From: Thermodesulfobacteriota bacterium
GTDB taxonomy: Bacteria; Desulfobacterota_D; UBA1144; Nemesobacterales; UBA2774
Direction of reading: 5' to 3'
NCBI GenBank assembly: GCA_035325995.1
Contig: DAOKYU010000012.1
Span: 1-62,574 of the forward strand
DNA length: 62,574 nt
The first letter of the stretch is position 1; the number at the start of each line of letters is the position of its first letter. The position numbers were made by a program, and so were the translations under genes. This document shows, piece by piece, positions 16,498 to 25,094 of this stretch. The notes beneath the pieces are model-generated. The model ran no database searches. It was not told where the DNA came from and saw only the letters and a list, made by a program, of their open reading frames with translations.

Positions 16498-17871
16498 TCA
16501 GCTTAAAAGCCCCCACTTCTTCATCCTGTAGCGGAGCACCTCGCGGGTTATGCCGAGCATCTCCGCCGTCTTCGTCTGGTTCCAGTTGTTGAGGTCGAGC
16601 GCCTTTATGATCACCTTCTTCTCTATCTGGTATAGGGACGCGTCCTCTATCGGAACGTCTATCACCATCTTCTCTTCGGAATTCTGCACCTTCAGGCTCT
16701 CGCCGTCCTCGAGCTTGAGATACCTCGGGTTAAGCACCCTGTCCTCGCTGAGGAGTACGGCCCGCTCTATCGTGCTGCGGAGCTCCCTCACGTTCCCCGG
16801 CCAGTTGTAATTGAGAAACGTCTTCCTGATTTCCTCCGGGATCTCGGTGATGTTCTTACTGAGATCGACGTTGAAGTACGAAACGAAATGATCGGTCAGG
16901 TACGGTATGTCGTCTTTCCTGTCCCTTAGTGCCGGCATCTCGAAGCTGAGAACGTTCAGCCTGTGGTAGAGGTCTTCCCTGAAATCCCCCTTCTTTACGA
17001 GCGCCTTGAGGTCGTGGTTCGTCGCCGCTATGACGCTTATGTCCACGCTTATGTCACGCGTGCCGCCGAGCCTCCTGAACGAGCGCTCCTCGACGGCCTT
17101 CACCAGCTTCGCCTGGAGGGCGAGGCTCATGTCCCCTATCTCGTCGAGGAACACGGTCCCCCCGTCGGCCTGCTCCAATATGCCTTTTTTCAGGTGTTTT
17201 GCGTCTGTGAACGCCCCCGCCTCGTGCCCGAATAGCTCGCTTTCGAGAAGCGTCTCCGGTATCGCGGCGCAGTTTAGCTCGATGAACGGCCTCTGCCTCC
17301 TTACGCCGTTATAGTGGAGTATCTTCGCCGCGAGCCCCTTCCCCGTCCCGCTCTCCCCGGTGATCAGGATCGTCTTCGGGTCCGTCTCCGTCAGCTTCTT
17401 GAACAGCTCTATGATCTCCTTCACCGGCGCGCTCACGCCTATGAACGAATCGAACCCGTACTTCTCCTGCGCGCGCATCGCGGCGGCGCTCACGTTATTC
17501 CTGAGCTCGCTCGTCCTTATGGCGTTTCGGACCATGACCTTCAGCTTGTCGAGCGGAAACGGCTTTTCGATAAAATCGTACGCGCCGACCCGTATGGCGG
17601 TGACGGCGACCTCGACGTTGCCGTGCGCCGTCATCATTATCGCCGTCGGGGGATGCTCGAACTTCGAGAAGGACTTTAAAACCTCGAGCCCGTCCGTGTC
17701 CGGGAGGCGGAGGTCTAAAAGCACGAGGTCCGGATTCTCCCTCTTCGCGATCTCTATCCCCTCCCTCCCCTCGTACGACGTCAGGACCGAATACCCCTCC
17801 TGGGTCAACGCCTTGTGCAGTTGTTTACAGAGGAGCCTTTCGTCCTCGATTATAAGTATTAGAGAACTCAT
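16498..17871 (-). CDS. Sigma-54-dependent response regulator, NtrC family
   Basis: 457 aa. Receiver domain (1-120) with the phospho-acceptor D53 (LLDLRLPD) and acidic pocket E9-D10. AAA+ domain with Walker A GESGTGKG near 171, the sigma-54 contact loop as GAFTDA (canonical GAFTGA) and Walker B GGTVFLDEIGDM. The C-terminal Fis-type HTH is NQTKTAEMLGITREVLRYRMKKW. It activates RpoN promoters after phosphorylation by the histidine kinase encoded just upstream (30 bp gap). Regulated genes are not evident here. The G-to-D change in the loop occurs in other family members but may alter sigma-54 coupling. Confidence 0.95.
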   Translation of the reverse strand: MSSLILIIEDERLLCKQLHKALTQEGYSVLTSYEGREGIEIAKRENPDLVLLDLRLPDTDGLEVLKSFSKFEHPPTAIMMTAHGNVEVAVTAIRVGAYDFIEKPFPLDKLKVMVRNAIRTSELRNNVSAAAMRAQEKYGFDSFIGVSAPVKEIIELFKKLTETDPKTILITGESGTGKGLAAKILHYNGVRRQRPFIELNCAAIPETLLESELFGHEAGAFTDAKHLKKGILEQADGGTVFLDEIGDMSLALQAKLVKAVEERSFRRLGGTRDISVDISVIAATNHDLKALVKKGDFREDLYHRLNVLSFEMPALRDRKDDIPYLTDHFVSYFNVDLSKNITEIPEEIRKTFLNYNWPGNVRELRSTIERAVLLSEDRVLNPRYLKLEDGESLKVQNSEEKMVIDVPIEDASLYQIEKKVIIKALDLNNWNQTKTAEMLGITREVLRYRMKKWGLLS

Positions 17872-17901
17872 TCGTAATCGTTCCTTGTGTGCGGGCGTCG
17901 G

Positions 17902-19182
17902 CTACGAAGCGCGCTTTTCCTCGTTTCCGAGGTCGTTCGGTATCTCCACTATAAACGTGGACCCCTCTCCCACCTTGCTCGAAATGTGGAGCTTCCCCCT
18001 GTGGGCCTCGACTATCCGGCTCGATATCGCGAGCCCGAGCCCCGTGCCCGTCTCCTTCGTCGAATAGAAGGGCTGGAGTATACGCTCCGTCTCGTCGTCC
18101 GGTATTCCGCACCCCGTGTCCGAAACCTCGATCTCTATCGAGCCGTTCCCGCACCTGGTCCCTACCCTGACCTCGCCGAAACTGCCCGTGGCGTCGATGC
18201 TGTTTATGAGGAGATTCAAAATCACCTGCTCTATCTGCTCGTGGTCGACGTAAAACGTATTCGCACACGAGAGCTCTTTTTTAATTAAAACTCCCTTGGC
18301 CTTTGCCTTCTTCCCGACGAGGTTGAGCGCCCTCTCGACGATGTCGTTCGGCCCGCATTCCATGAGCTGAAGGCTCTTGGGGTGCCCGAGATCGAAAAGG
18401 CCCTTCACTATCCTTTCAAGACGCGATATCTCGTGCAGCACTTCGCTCATCGTCTGCCTGTGCTCCTCGATCTCGGTCTCGTCCATCATGAGCTCGAGCG
18501 CGAGCCCTATTCCCGAAAGAGGGTTGCGGACCTCGTGCGCGACGCCCGTCGCGAGCTCGCCTATAGCGGCCAGCTTCTGCGAATGCGCGAGCTGCCGGTG
18601 CTTCTCCTCGATCTCGGCCGCCGCCTCGGCGATCTTGAATTCGAGGAGCTCGTTAAACTCCCTCGTCTTCTGAAGGAGCTTCAAAATTTCGTCGTTCTTC
18701 CGCTGAAGCTCGCGGCTGTTGCGGTCGATGTTGTCGATCATGTTGTTAAACGCCTTCGCAAGTATCTCGATCTCCCCCGACGCCCCGCCGGCCTTCACCC
18801 TCACCGAATAATCCCCCGACGCCACCGACTCCGCCGCGTTGAACAGGCTCATTATCGGCTTCGTTATCATCCTCGGTATGAACACCGTCAGCATCACGCC
18901 GAAAAGGAGCGTAAGCCCCACGGCCGTCAGTGTCATAATATACGAAAACTTTATCTGCTTGTCCGATATCCTTATGGCTTCGAGGAGCATCTGGTTGGCG
19001 AAGATCCCCTGCTGCCCTTCCTCCTTCGAGGTCAATATCGTGGAAAGCGTTTCGTAACGCCCCCTTATGTTGGACGCGGTCCTGTCCATGTTGTAAATAC
19101 TGTATATGGAAAGCCCTCCGATAAGCAGCATGAAAAGAAACATCAGCGCGTATCCGAGGGTTATCTGCTTGCTGAGACTCAA
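17902..19182 (-). CDS. Membrane sensor histidine kinase, partner of the NtrC-type regulator
   Basis: 426 aa. Two membrane segments (about 8-28 and 80-103) flank a short 50-residue periplasmic loop. HAMP follows (ITKPIMSLFNAAESVASGDYSV), then a coiled coil, the H-box GVAHEVRNPLSGIG, the N-box NLLINSIDA, and G-boxes DTGCGIPD and GTGLGLAI. The start is a TTG at 19182 with GGGGAGGGGCAGG upstream. It precedes the response regulator in the same operon, a ZraS/HydH-like pair. The small sensor loop gives no clue to the signal. Confidence 0.93.
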   Translation of the reverse strand: MSLSKQITLGYALMFLFMLLIGGLSIYSIYNMDRTASNIRGRYETLSTILTSKEEGQQGIFANQMLLEAIRISDKQIKFSYIMTLTAVGLTLLFGVMLTVFIPRMITKPIMSLFNAAESVASGDYSVRVKAGGASGEIEILAKAFNNMIDNIDRNSRELQRKNDEILKLLQKTREFNELLEFKIAEAAAEIEEKHRQLAHSQKLAAIGELATGVAHEVRNPLSGIGLALELMMDETEIEEHRQTMSEVLHEISRLERIVKGLFDLGHPKSLQLMECGPNDIVERALNLVGKKAKAKGVLIKKELSCANTFYVDHEQIEQVILNLLINSIDATGSFGEVRVGTRCGNGSIEIEVSDTGCGIPDDETERILQPFYSTKETGTGLGLAISSRIVEAHRGKLHISSKVGEGSTFIVEIPNDLGNEEKRAS

Positions 19183-19467
19183 GAAATCCTGCCCCTCCCC
19201 GCGGTTCCCGGGGATTCTATATATATGTGATTGTACCTGTTTTTATTGACAACTCATATCGATTTTTTCAGTATCCGTAATAGATTAACTCGCGTCCCGG
19301 ACGATTTTCAGGCAAGGCGGGCGGCCCCGTCCACCGGAATCCCGCGTTCGTGCTCTCCCGCGCCGACGCCGCCTTCCCGGATAAGCACGGCGCGAAACGC
19401 ATATGGATTATTCCGTAGTTTCAGGTAGATTATAATCCCTCAGAATGGTACTGTTTTTATTGTTCAT

Positions 19468-20085
19468 ATGACAATAAAGCGTCTCGGGCTTAATTTTCTC
19501 GGAATTACGTCTCTTCTCTTTTTCCTTTCCGGCTGCTATTCCAACAAGGAAGCGGTGCAGGAGCTTTACGACAGGCAAACCGCCCTCGAAGCACGGATGG
19601 AAGAGCTCATAAAGGACGTCGATGCCGTGCTTTCGAAGATGGACGCCGACATCCAGGCCGTCGAATCGAGCCAGGCGAAGCTCGCCCGCGATATCGAAAG
19701 CATGAAAGAAAAGAACGTCGTCCTCAAGCAGAAGGTCGACAAGGTAGTAGCCAAAAAAGCGGCGAAGAAGGACAAGGCCGCCTCGGCCTCGGCCGCAGCG
19801 GCGGCGAAAAAAGAGCCCCCCTCGAATTCGCCCGCGATGATTTATTCCAGGGCGGTCAAGAGCTACAACGACGGAAAATTCGAAGACGCCATACTCGAAT
19901 ACCAGAGGCTGATAGATACATACCCCACAGACAAGCGCGTCCCCGAGGCGTATCTCAGGCAGGGCATGGCGCTTATCAACCTCGGGAGGAAGCAGGAAGC
20001 CAAGTACTTCCTGAACGCCCTCATCGACAAGTACCCGAATTCGAGCGAGGCACAGACGGCCCGCGAAAAGCTGAACACGTTATAG
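19468..20085 (+). CDS. ybgF: YbgF/CpoB-like lipoprotein with coiled coil and TPRs
   Basis: 205 aa. Lipobox FLSGC puts Cys23 at the mature N-terminus. Residues about 30-100 are coiled coil (Lys/Ala-rich linker after it). The C-terminal 90 residues hold YbgF-type TPRs: AMIYSRAVKSYNDGKFEDAILEYQRLIDTYP by its ends, then VPEAYLRQGMALINLG and YPNSSEAQTAREKL. YbgF acts with Tol-Pal in envelope constriction and with PBP1b. No tol or pal genes are nearby. TATAAT at 19431-19436 is a likely -10. No clear RBS precedes the ATG. Confidence 0.85.
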   Translation: MTIKRLGLNFLGITSLLFFLSGCYSNKEAVQELYDRQTALEARMEELIKDVDAVLSKMDADIQAVESSQAKLARDIESMKEKNVVLKQKVDKVVAKKAAKKDKAASASAAAAAKKEPPSNSPAMIYSRAVKSYNDGKFEDAILEYQRLIDTYPTDKRVPEAYLRQGMALINLGRKQEAKYFLNALIDKYPNSSEAQTAREKLNTL

Positions 20086-20138
20086 CGCCCGAGGGGTTAT
20101 ATCCGTTTTAAGGCCCTTGCCGCACCCGTTCCACGATC

Positions 20139-21320
20139 TCAGGCTGAAATCGTATCCGTAGTCTTGGTCGCTATCACGAGCTCTTCGTTCGTCGGTATGA
20201 CGTAAACCCTGACGCGGCTTTTGCCCGTGCCGATGACGAGTGCATTCCGCGAGTTGGCTTCACTGTCGAGCTCCACGCCGAGCCACGAGAGCCCCGCGCA
20301 TACCTTCTCCCTGACGAGAGCGCTGTTCTCGCCTATCCCGGCGGTGAAAACGAGGGCGTCCAGCCCGCCGAGCGCCGCTGTGAGAGAACCCGTCTCCCGG
20401 ACTATCCTGTACGCGAAGTAGTCTACCGCGAGTCTAGCCCCCGGCGCGTCGCTCGCCTCGAGGTCCCTCATGTCCGACGATAGCCCCGATATGCCAAGGA
20501 GGCCCGATTTTTTGTAGAGGAAACCCTCGACTTCGTCGGCCGTCATGCCCTTTTCCCTCTGCAAATAGAATATCACCCCGGGGTCTATGCCACCGCTCCG
20601 CGTGCCCATCGGCAGACCGTCGAGGGCGGTGAACCCCATCGTAGTGGCGACGCTCTTCCCGCCGAGCGTGGCGCACATGCTCGCGCCCGCGCCGAGATGC
20701 GCCGTGACGACCCTCCCCGAGGCCGTTTCTGGGCTTATCTCACCGAGCCGCGAAAGCACGTATTCGTACGAGAGGCCGTGAAAGCCGTACCTGACGACGC
20801 CTGCTTCGTAATAATCCATGGGGAGCCCGAACATCTGCGCGAGCCCGGGCTGCGTTCTGTGAAACGACGTATCGAAGCACGCGACGTTCGGCACGCCCGG
20901 ATACGCCCTCATCATCGCGCGTATCCCCGAAACGTTATACGGCTGGTGGAGCGGCGCAAGAGGCTCCAGCCGAGAGAGCTTCGCGACGACTCCATCGTCG
21001 ATGAGAACCGGGCCCGTAAACCCGGTCCCCCCGTGGACGACCCTGTGCCCGACCGCCGACGGCCCTCCCCCGGGAAGGATGTCCCCGAGCCTCCCTTCGA
21101 GCCACCCGAAACACTCGTCGTGCGTGCGCGTCCCGTCTTCGAGGCTGCCCGAGGAAAGCGTGGCCCCCTCGCCGTCCGCGAGGGTATAAAAAGGCTCCCT
21201 TCCGATCTCCTCGATCATTCCCCTGCGGCGAAGCGTAAGGCCGCCTCCGCCGTCCGGCTCGTACACGGCGAACTTAATGCTCGACGAGCCCGTATTGATC
21301 ACAAGCACAGGTTTTTTCAT
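20139..21320 (-). CDS. ackA: Acetate kinase (or butyrate-type acyl kinase)
   Basis: 393 aa from the ATG at 21320. Open frame continues upstream to 22550 on the same strand but that part is antisense noise over the Pta gene. The N-terminal phosphate-binding NTGSSSIK, GHRVVHGG, CFDTSFHRT, RYGFHGLSYEYV and VTAHLGAGASMCA blocks all match AckA. It converts acyl phosphate plus ADP to acid plus ATP. It follows the MaoC-Pta fusion by 23 bp, so they form an acyl-CoA to acid plus ATP pathway. Confidence 0.95.
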   Translation of the reverse strand: MKKPVLVINTGSSSIKFAVYEPDGGGGLTLRRRGMIEEIGREPFYTLADGEGATLSSGSLEDGTRTHDECFGWLEGRLGDILPGGGPSAVGHRVVHGGTGFTGPVLIDDGVVAKLSRLEPLAPLHQPYNVSGIRAMMRAYPGVPNVACFDTSFHRTQPGLAQMFGLPMDYYEAGVVRYGFHGLSYEYVLSRLGEISPETASGRVVTAHLGAGASMCATLGGKSVATTMGFTALDGLPMGTRSGGIDPGVIFYLQREKGMTADEVEGFLYKKSGLLGISGLSSDMRDLEASDAPGARLAVDYFAYRIVRETGSLTAALGGLDALVFTAGIGENSALVREKVCAGLSWLGVELDSEANSRNALVIGTGKSRVRVYVIPTNEELVIATKTTDTISA

Positions 21321-21343
21321 ATGGTATCCGTAAAGATTCAGAT

Positions 21344-22741
21344 TTATGCCTTGATCGGCTTTCTCGCGTGCACCATGAGGGCCACGATGGCGCACGACGC
21401 GAGCTTCGACCTGAGCGAGTCCGACCTGCTGGTGAGCACTATCGGCACGCGCGCCCCGAGCACGACGCCCGCGCTCTCGGCCCTCGCCATGTACGTGAGC
21501 TGCTTTGCGAGCATGTTCCCGGCTTCGAGGTCGGGGACTATCATTATGTCTGCGTCCCCCGCGACCTCCGATTTTATCCCCTTTATGTCCGCGGCCTGCC
21601 TGCTTATCGCGTTGTCGAAGGCGAGCGGCCCGTCGAGAATGCCGCCCTCTATTTGCCCCCTGTCCGCCATCTTGCAAAGCGCGGCAGCGTCTACGGTCGA
21701 CTGTATCTTCGACGTCACCGTCTCGACCGCCGAGAGTATGGCGACCTTCGGCTCGGGCACTCCCATCATCTGCGCGAGCTCTATCGCGTTCCGGCAGATG
21801 TCGGCCTTCTCGTCGAGGTCGGGATAGATGTTTATCGCCGCGTCCGAGATTATAAGCGTCTTCGGGTATGTCGGGACGTCCATGACGAAGGCGTGGCTTA
21901 TGCGCCTCTCCGTCCTGAGCCCGGTGTCCGACTTCACCACTTCCGCGATAAGTTCGTCCGTGTGAAGGCTTCCCTTCATGAGCGCCTCGCACTCCCCCTC
22001 CCTCACGAGCCTCATCGCCTCGGCCGCCGAGGCGTGGCTGTGCGGCGCGTCGACGACCCTTAGACCCGATATGTCCAGCCCGTGCTCCTTGGCGATCTTG
22101 ATTATCCTTTCCACCGGCCCCACGAGGACGGGGACGATCAGGTCCTCCTTCCAGGCCTCTACGGCCGCCGTCAGCGACGACTCGTCGCAGGGGTGCGCGA
22201 CGGCCGTAAGCGGCGACTCGAGCACGCTGCACTTCTGGACGAAATTCTCGTACTTGTTGAACGTCTTGACTATTATCTCCGGCCCTTCCGTCCGCTCGAC
22301 GGATATCTTCTCGCGCGGCGCGATAACGGCCGCCGTCCCCGTCATCACGGTCTCGCCCTCGCCGTTCACGCACACGCAGTCGAAATCGACCTTCCCCGTC
22401 TCGTCCTCCTTCGAGGCCACCTTCATCGTGAGCGTAATCGTATCCCCCGACGCTATGCGCTTTATGAAATCGAGGCTCTGCGAAACGTACTGCGTCCCCG
22501 GGCCGGGGAGCTCCGAGCCCAAAAGGGCTGACGCCAGGAGCCCGCACCACATGCTCGGCGCTATTAGCTTCCCGGAGTTATGCTTCCCCGCAAAGCCCTC
22601 GTCCAGGTAGCAGGGGTCCATGTCGCCCGAAAGAGCGGCGAACTTCTCGACGTCGTCCCTGCCGAGCGTCTTCGTTATGCTCGCCGTATCGCCTATTTTT
22701 ATCTCGTCGAAAGTCTTGTTGGTGATCGTGCCTTCCGTCAT
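21344..22741 (-). CDS. MaoC-like hydratase fused to phosphate acyltransferase
   Basis: 465 aa bifunctional protein. Residues about 10-140 form a MaoC/hotdog domain (AALSGDMDPCYLDEGFA with the catalytic D/H-type region, then GTQYVSQSLDFIKRI). From about 160 to the end is a phosphotransacetylase/phosphotransbutyrylase domain (PVLVGPVERIIKIAKE, SDAAINIYPDLDEK, DGPLAFDNAIS, IMIVPDLEAGNMLAKQL, VVLGARVPIVLTSR). It would hydrate an enoyl-CoA or bind acyl-CoA and swap CoA for phosphate. This fusion is known as a phosphate butyryl/acetyl-transferase form. It has CAGGAG before the ATG and a TATAAT further upstream (near 22767). It leads the operon with ackA. Confidence 0.9.
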   Translation of the reverse strand: MTEGTITNKTFDEIKIGDTASITKTLGRDDVEKFAALSGDMDPCYLDEGFAGKHNSGKLIAPSMWCGLLASALLGSELPGPGTQYVSQSLDFIKRIASGDTITLTMKVASKEDETGKVDFDCVCVNGEGETVMTGTAAVIAPREKISVERTEGPEIIVKTFNKYENFVQKCSVLESPLTAVAHPCDESSLTAAVEAWKEDLIVPVLVGPVERIIKIAKEHGLDISGLRVVDAPHSHASAAEAMRLVREGECEALMKGSLHTDELIAEVVKSDTGLRTERRISHAFVMDVPTYPKTLIISDAAINIYPDLDEKADICRNAIELAQMMGVPEPKVAILSAVETVTSKIQSTVDAAALCKMADRGQIEGGILDGPLAFDNAISRQAADIKGIKSEVAGDADIMIVPDLEAGNMLAKQLTYMARAESAGVVLGARVPIVLTSRSDSLRSKLASCAIVALMVHARKPIKA

Positions 22742-22829
22742 CTATGGCCGCTCCTGTAAATAAATTATATCCCCCGCCGCCCTTATAAGTATTCAGGATA
22801 TGTGTGAAATGGAAGTTAAGACGAAAATT

Positions 22830-23816
22830 CTACCTGTCCCGCGCGGGCGGGAGGACGGTAAGAACCCTCCCGGCGTAAAGACTCGCGTAGTGTGAAAACC
22901 ACGATCCGGGCGGGTACCTGAACAGAACGTCGCTCTTCGCGAGGAGGAACATCTCCACCGCGCTCGCCTCCGCCGTCTCGGCGGGCAGCTCGTCGTGGAG
23001 CTCGCCGCCGAAGTCGCTCCCGAAGGGCTTTGGATACGTAACGACGCCCCCTATAGAGTGCGTCAGGAGCTCCTCGATGGGCCGGGAATCCGTCGAAAGG
23101 AATACGACCCCCTCCCCGCCGCCCGCCATCCCCCGCGCTTTATTTATCCCGTCTATGCACGCCTTGATCCCGGGCGCCCACTCGCTCCAGTAGGGCGTGT
23201 GGGCCGACCGGGGGAGGTGCGGGCCGTAATATCTCACGTGAGCCCCCGTAACCTTCCTCCCGGCGAAATTCTTCTCTGCGAAATCGTCGGCGATCCCGGC
23301 GAGACGGGGCGCGAGACGAATGGCGTCGAAAAAGGGCTTCAGCTCGTCCCCGGGCCCGTAGCAGCCCTGCGTGACGAGCACGCGCGATTTCACGCCCGAG
23401 AGGTCCTTCACTATAGCGTCTATCTCGGCCTCCCTCCTCTCGCTTTCCCGCTTGAGCGCCGTGCCGTCCCCGTCCATTCCGAGCGCCGAGAGCATGCGCG
23501 CCCTGAAGAGCCGGGCGTCGGGACGGGGCGAGATGGCGAACATCGCCCTCAGCAAAAGCCTCGAAAGAGCGTCCACGCGGTCGGGGACTATAACCCTGAC
23601 CCCGCCGATGTTCTCGGGGACCGCGAAGAATCTCGGAAAGGCGTTCTCTCCGGGGTCGCCGAGATAACGCGAATCAGTCCATAGTATGACGAGGCTCCTC
23701 CCCGCCGCACGGGCGTAACGCCAGGCGTTCGCCGCGGCGAGGAGATTGTCGCCGAACCCCGAGTTCCTCCGGGAGATGATAAAGCGTCCTCTAGTCAACA
23801 AATTGAAAAAGAACAT
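22830..23816 (-). CDS. NodZ-like putative fucosyl/glycosyltransferase
   Basis: 328 aa, no signal peptide. The N-terminal RRNSGFGDNLLAAANAWRYA and WTDSRYL match the first Rossmann half of the NodZ/alpha-1,6-fucosyltransferase group. VVFLSTDSRPIEELL near 245 matches the second nucleotide-sugar half. The C-terminal AVEMFLLAKSDVLFRYPPGSWFSHYA resembles the family's end block. It likely transfers a sugar to a surface glycan. The assignment rests on pattern similarity only. It stands between the Pta gene and a toxin-antitoxin pair on the same strand. Confidence 0.65.
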   Translation of the reverse strand: MFFFNLLTRGRFIISRRNSGFGDNLLAAANAWRYARAAGRSLVILWTDSRYLGDPGENAFPRFFAVPENIGGVRVIVPDRVDALSRLLLRAMFAISPRPDARLFRARMLSALGMDGDGTALKRESERREAEIDAIVKDLSGVKSRVLVTQGCYGPGDELKPFFDAIRLAPRLAGIADDFAEKNFAGRKVTGAHVRYYGPHLPRSAHTPYWSEWAPGIKACIDGINKARGMAGGGEGVVFLSTDSRPIEELLTHSIGGVVTYPKPFGSDFGGELHDELPAETAEASAVEMFLLAKSDVLFRYPPGSWFSHYASLYAGRVLTVLPPARDR

Positions 23817-23844
23817 CGCCTCTATTTCCCGAGGGGGAGTAAGA

Positions 23845-24324
23845 TTAATCCATCTCTATTTTTCTTAAAATTCCGGTTTTTGATATAGTCACGATAAATG
23901 GAGGCTGCATTGCACTTACAAACTTACCGATGGCAGGTATGGATTTCGATAAAATCTCGCCCATTTCTTCGGCCGTTATGTTGCCGCTGGTGAGTGTAAA
24001 CATACGGACTTTATGCCTACGAACCATCTCGAATTCAGGTTTTCTGTATCTGATCTTTTTATCTTTGGTAATAACTATCCAGCTGTTCTCACCGGCATGT
24101 CTCAGCCATTCTTCATCAGCCGCATCCGGAGGGAAATGATCATCAAGACAATGCACTACAATCTCAATGCCTTCATACTTGTCCTGACTGCTAAGTAAGA
24201 TATTCGCTACTTTATGCTTGCCCAAGGCCCGGTCGAGGAAGAAAACTAGCTGCTCAGGCGGCCTCTTTCCATATCCGGTATCTGAGCGCTTCCTCGATTT
24301 CTTCCTGGCTGCATTCATAATCAT
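23845..24324 (-). CDS. VapC45-like PIN-domain toxin
   Basis: 159 aa. The basic N-terminal tail is followed by a PIN-like fold: FFLDRALGKHKVANIL (first Asp), FPPDAADEEWL (DEEW block) and WIVITKDKKIR (third acidic site). This pattern fits the VapC45/DUF5615-like PIN group, which cleaves RNA. The start overlaps the end of the upstream antitoxin gene by 71 bp, the usual coupling for such modules. A second ATG 6 nt downstream is equally possible. The DNA here is AT-richer than its flanks. Confidence 0.7.
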   Translation of the reverse strand: MIMNAARKKSRKRSDTGYGKRPPEQLVFFLDRALGKHKVANILLSSQDKYEGIEIVVHCLDDHFPPDAADEEWLRHAGENSWIVITKDKKIRYRKPEFEMVRRHKVRMFTLTSGNITAEEMGEILSKSIPAIGKFVSAMQPPFIVTISKTGILRKIEMD

Positions 24325-24931
24325 TTGTTAACTCATCGATCGATTCGCCTGCTCCGTACCGCTCGATGACGATTTCTATGGGGATACCTTTTCGAGCCAG
24401 CATCGGCCTGCCGAAAGAAATTCTGGGATCGATCGAGATGAACCTCGGCTCGTCGGGTTCCCCCCTTCCCGAAAATGGGTAAAGCTTTATAGGAAGACCG
24501 TGAATGTCGCGCTCGATCCTTTTCAAGTATTGTTTGATCACGTCGGCTAGGATAATCTGGCCTTCCTGGTTATATACCACGGCCGCCTCGCGCAAAAATA
24601 AATCTATTCCGTCGGTTTCGAACTCCTTGTCGGCCAGAGGATGACTGGAACCAAATTGCGAGGAAATGAAATTCAGACCTTTCCTGACTTTCGCCATGGA
24701 TATTTCATGCTTCCTGCGAATCGAAGCGAGCACATAAGCCTCTATCAGATTTATAAAAGATAAAGAAAGCGGGCGCTCCTGTGCGGGGATAATAAGCGGA
24801 GCGAAGTCGCGCTGTCTGCCTATCCACGCCCGAAGTGTAGACACCGGGATCCTCAAATAAGAAGCCGCTTCGGGAACACTGTAGGACGGCATATATCTAA
24901 TATCTGTCATAGTGTTCTGACTAGTGTTCAA
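24254..24931 (-). CDS. VapB45-like antitoxin, HTH plus DUF433
   Basis: 225 aa from a TTG at 24931, with GGAGGAAAGAG upstream. An ATG at 24910 is an alternative. The N-terminus is a MerR/Xis-like HTH (YSVPEAASYLRIPVSTLRAWIG). The C-terminal 70 residues are DUF433 (ISIDPRISFGRPMLARKGIPIEIVIERYGAGESIDEL by its ends), which contacts the toxin in VapBC45. GAACACTA occurs twice just inside the start, at 24908-24928, and could be part of an operator. It likely binds its own promoter and neutralises the PIN toxin encoded downstream. Confidence 0.75.
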   Translation of the reverse strand: MNTSQNTMTDIRYMPSYSVPEAASYLRIPVSTLRAWIGRQRDFAPLIIPAQERPLSLSFINLIEAYVLASIRRKHEISMAKVRKGLNFISSQFGSSHPLADKEFETDGIDLFLREAAVVYNQEGQIILADVIKQYLKRIERDIHGLPIKLYPFSGRGEPDEPRFISIDPRISFGRPMLARKGIPIEIVIERYGAGESIDELTNDYECSQEEIEEALRYRIWKEAA

Positions 24932-25009
24932 GGTGTCTCTTTCCTCCAGGGCGATAATATCAATATTTATAATACCACCAAGGTATACAAATCAAGCAGT
25001 AGCAGATTC

Positions 25010-25050
25010 GGAATAAAGAAACCTGCCGCGCTGTTTTCACAGGCGGCAGG
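25010..25050 (-). terminator. Rho-independent terminator of the porin gene
   Basis: On the minus strand, CCTGCCGC and GCGGCAGG form a perfect 8-bp stem (25050-25043 with 25029-25022), followed by TTTCTTTATT. It lies 45 nt past the porin stop codon. Confidence 0.75.
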
Positions 25051-25094
25051 CTCGCTAAAGGAGGTAATGGGAGAGTACTGTCTTTTCTTCCGGG

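Noticed and set aside
21321..22550. Upstream open extension of the acetate kinase frame
   Set aside because: Lies antiparallel in frame over the Pta gene; low-complexity Arg/Gly sequence. AckA family sequence begins exactly at the ATG at 21320.
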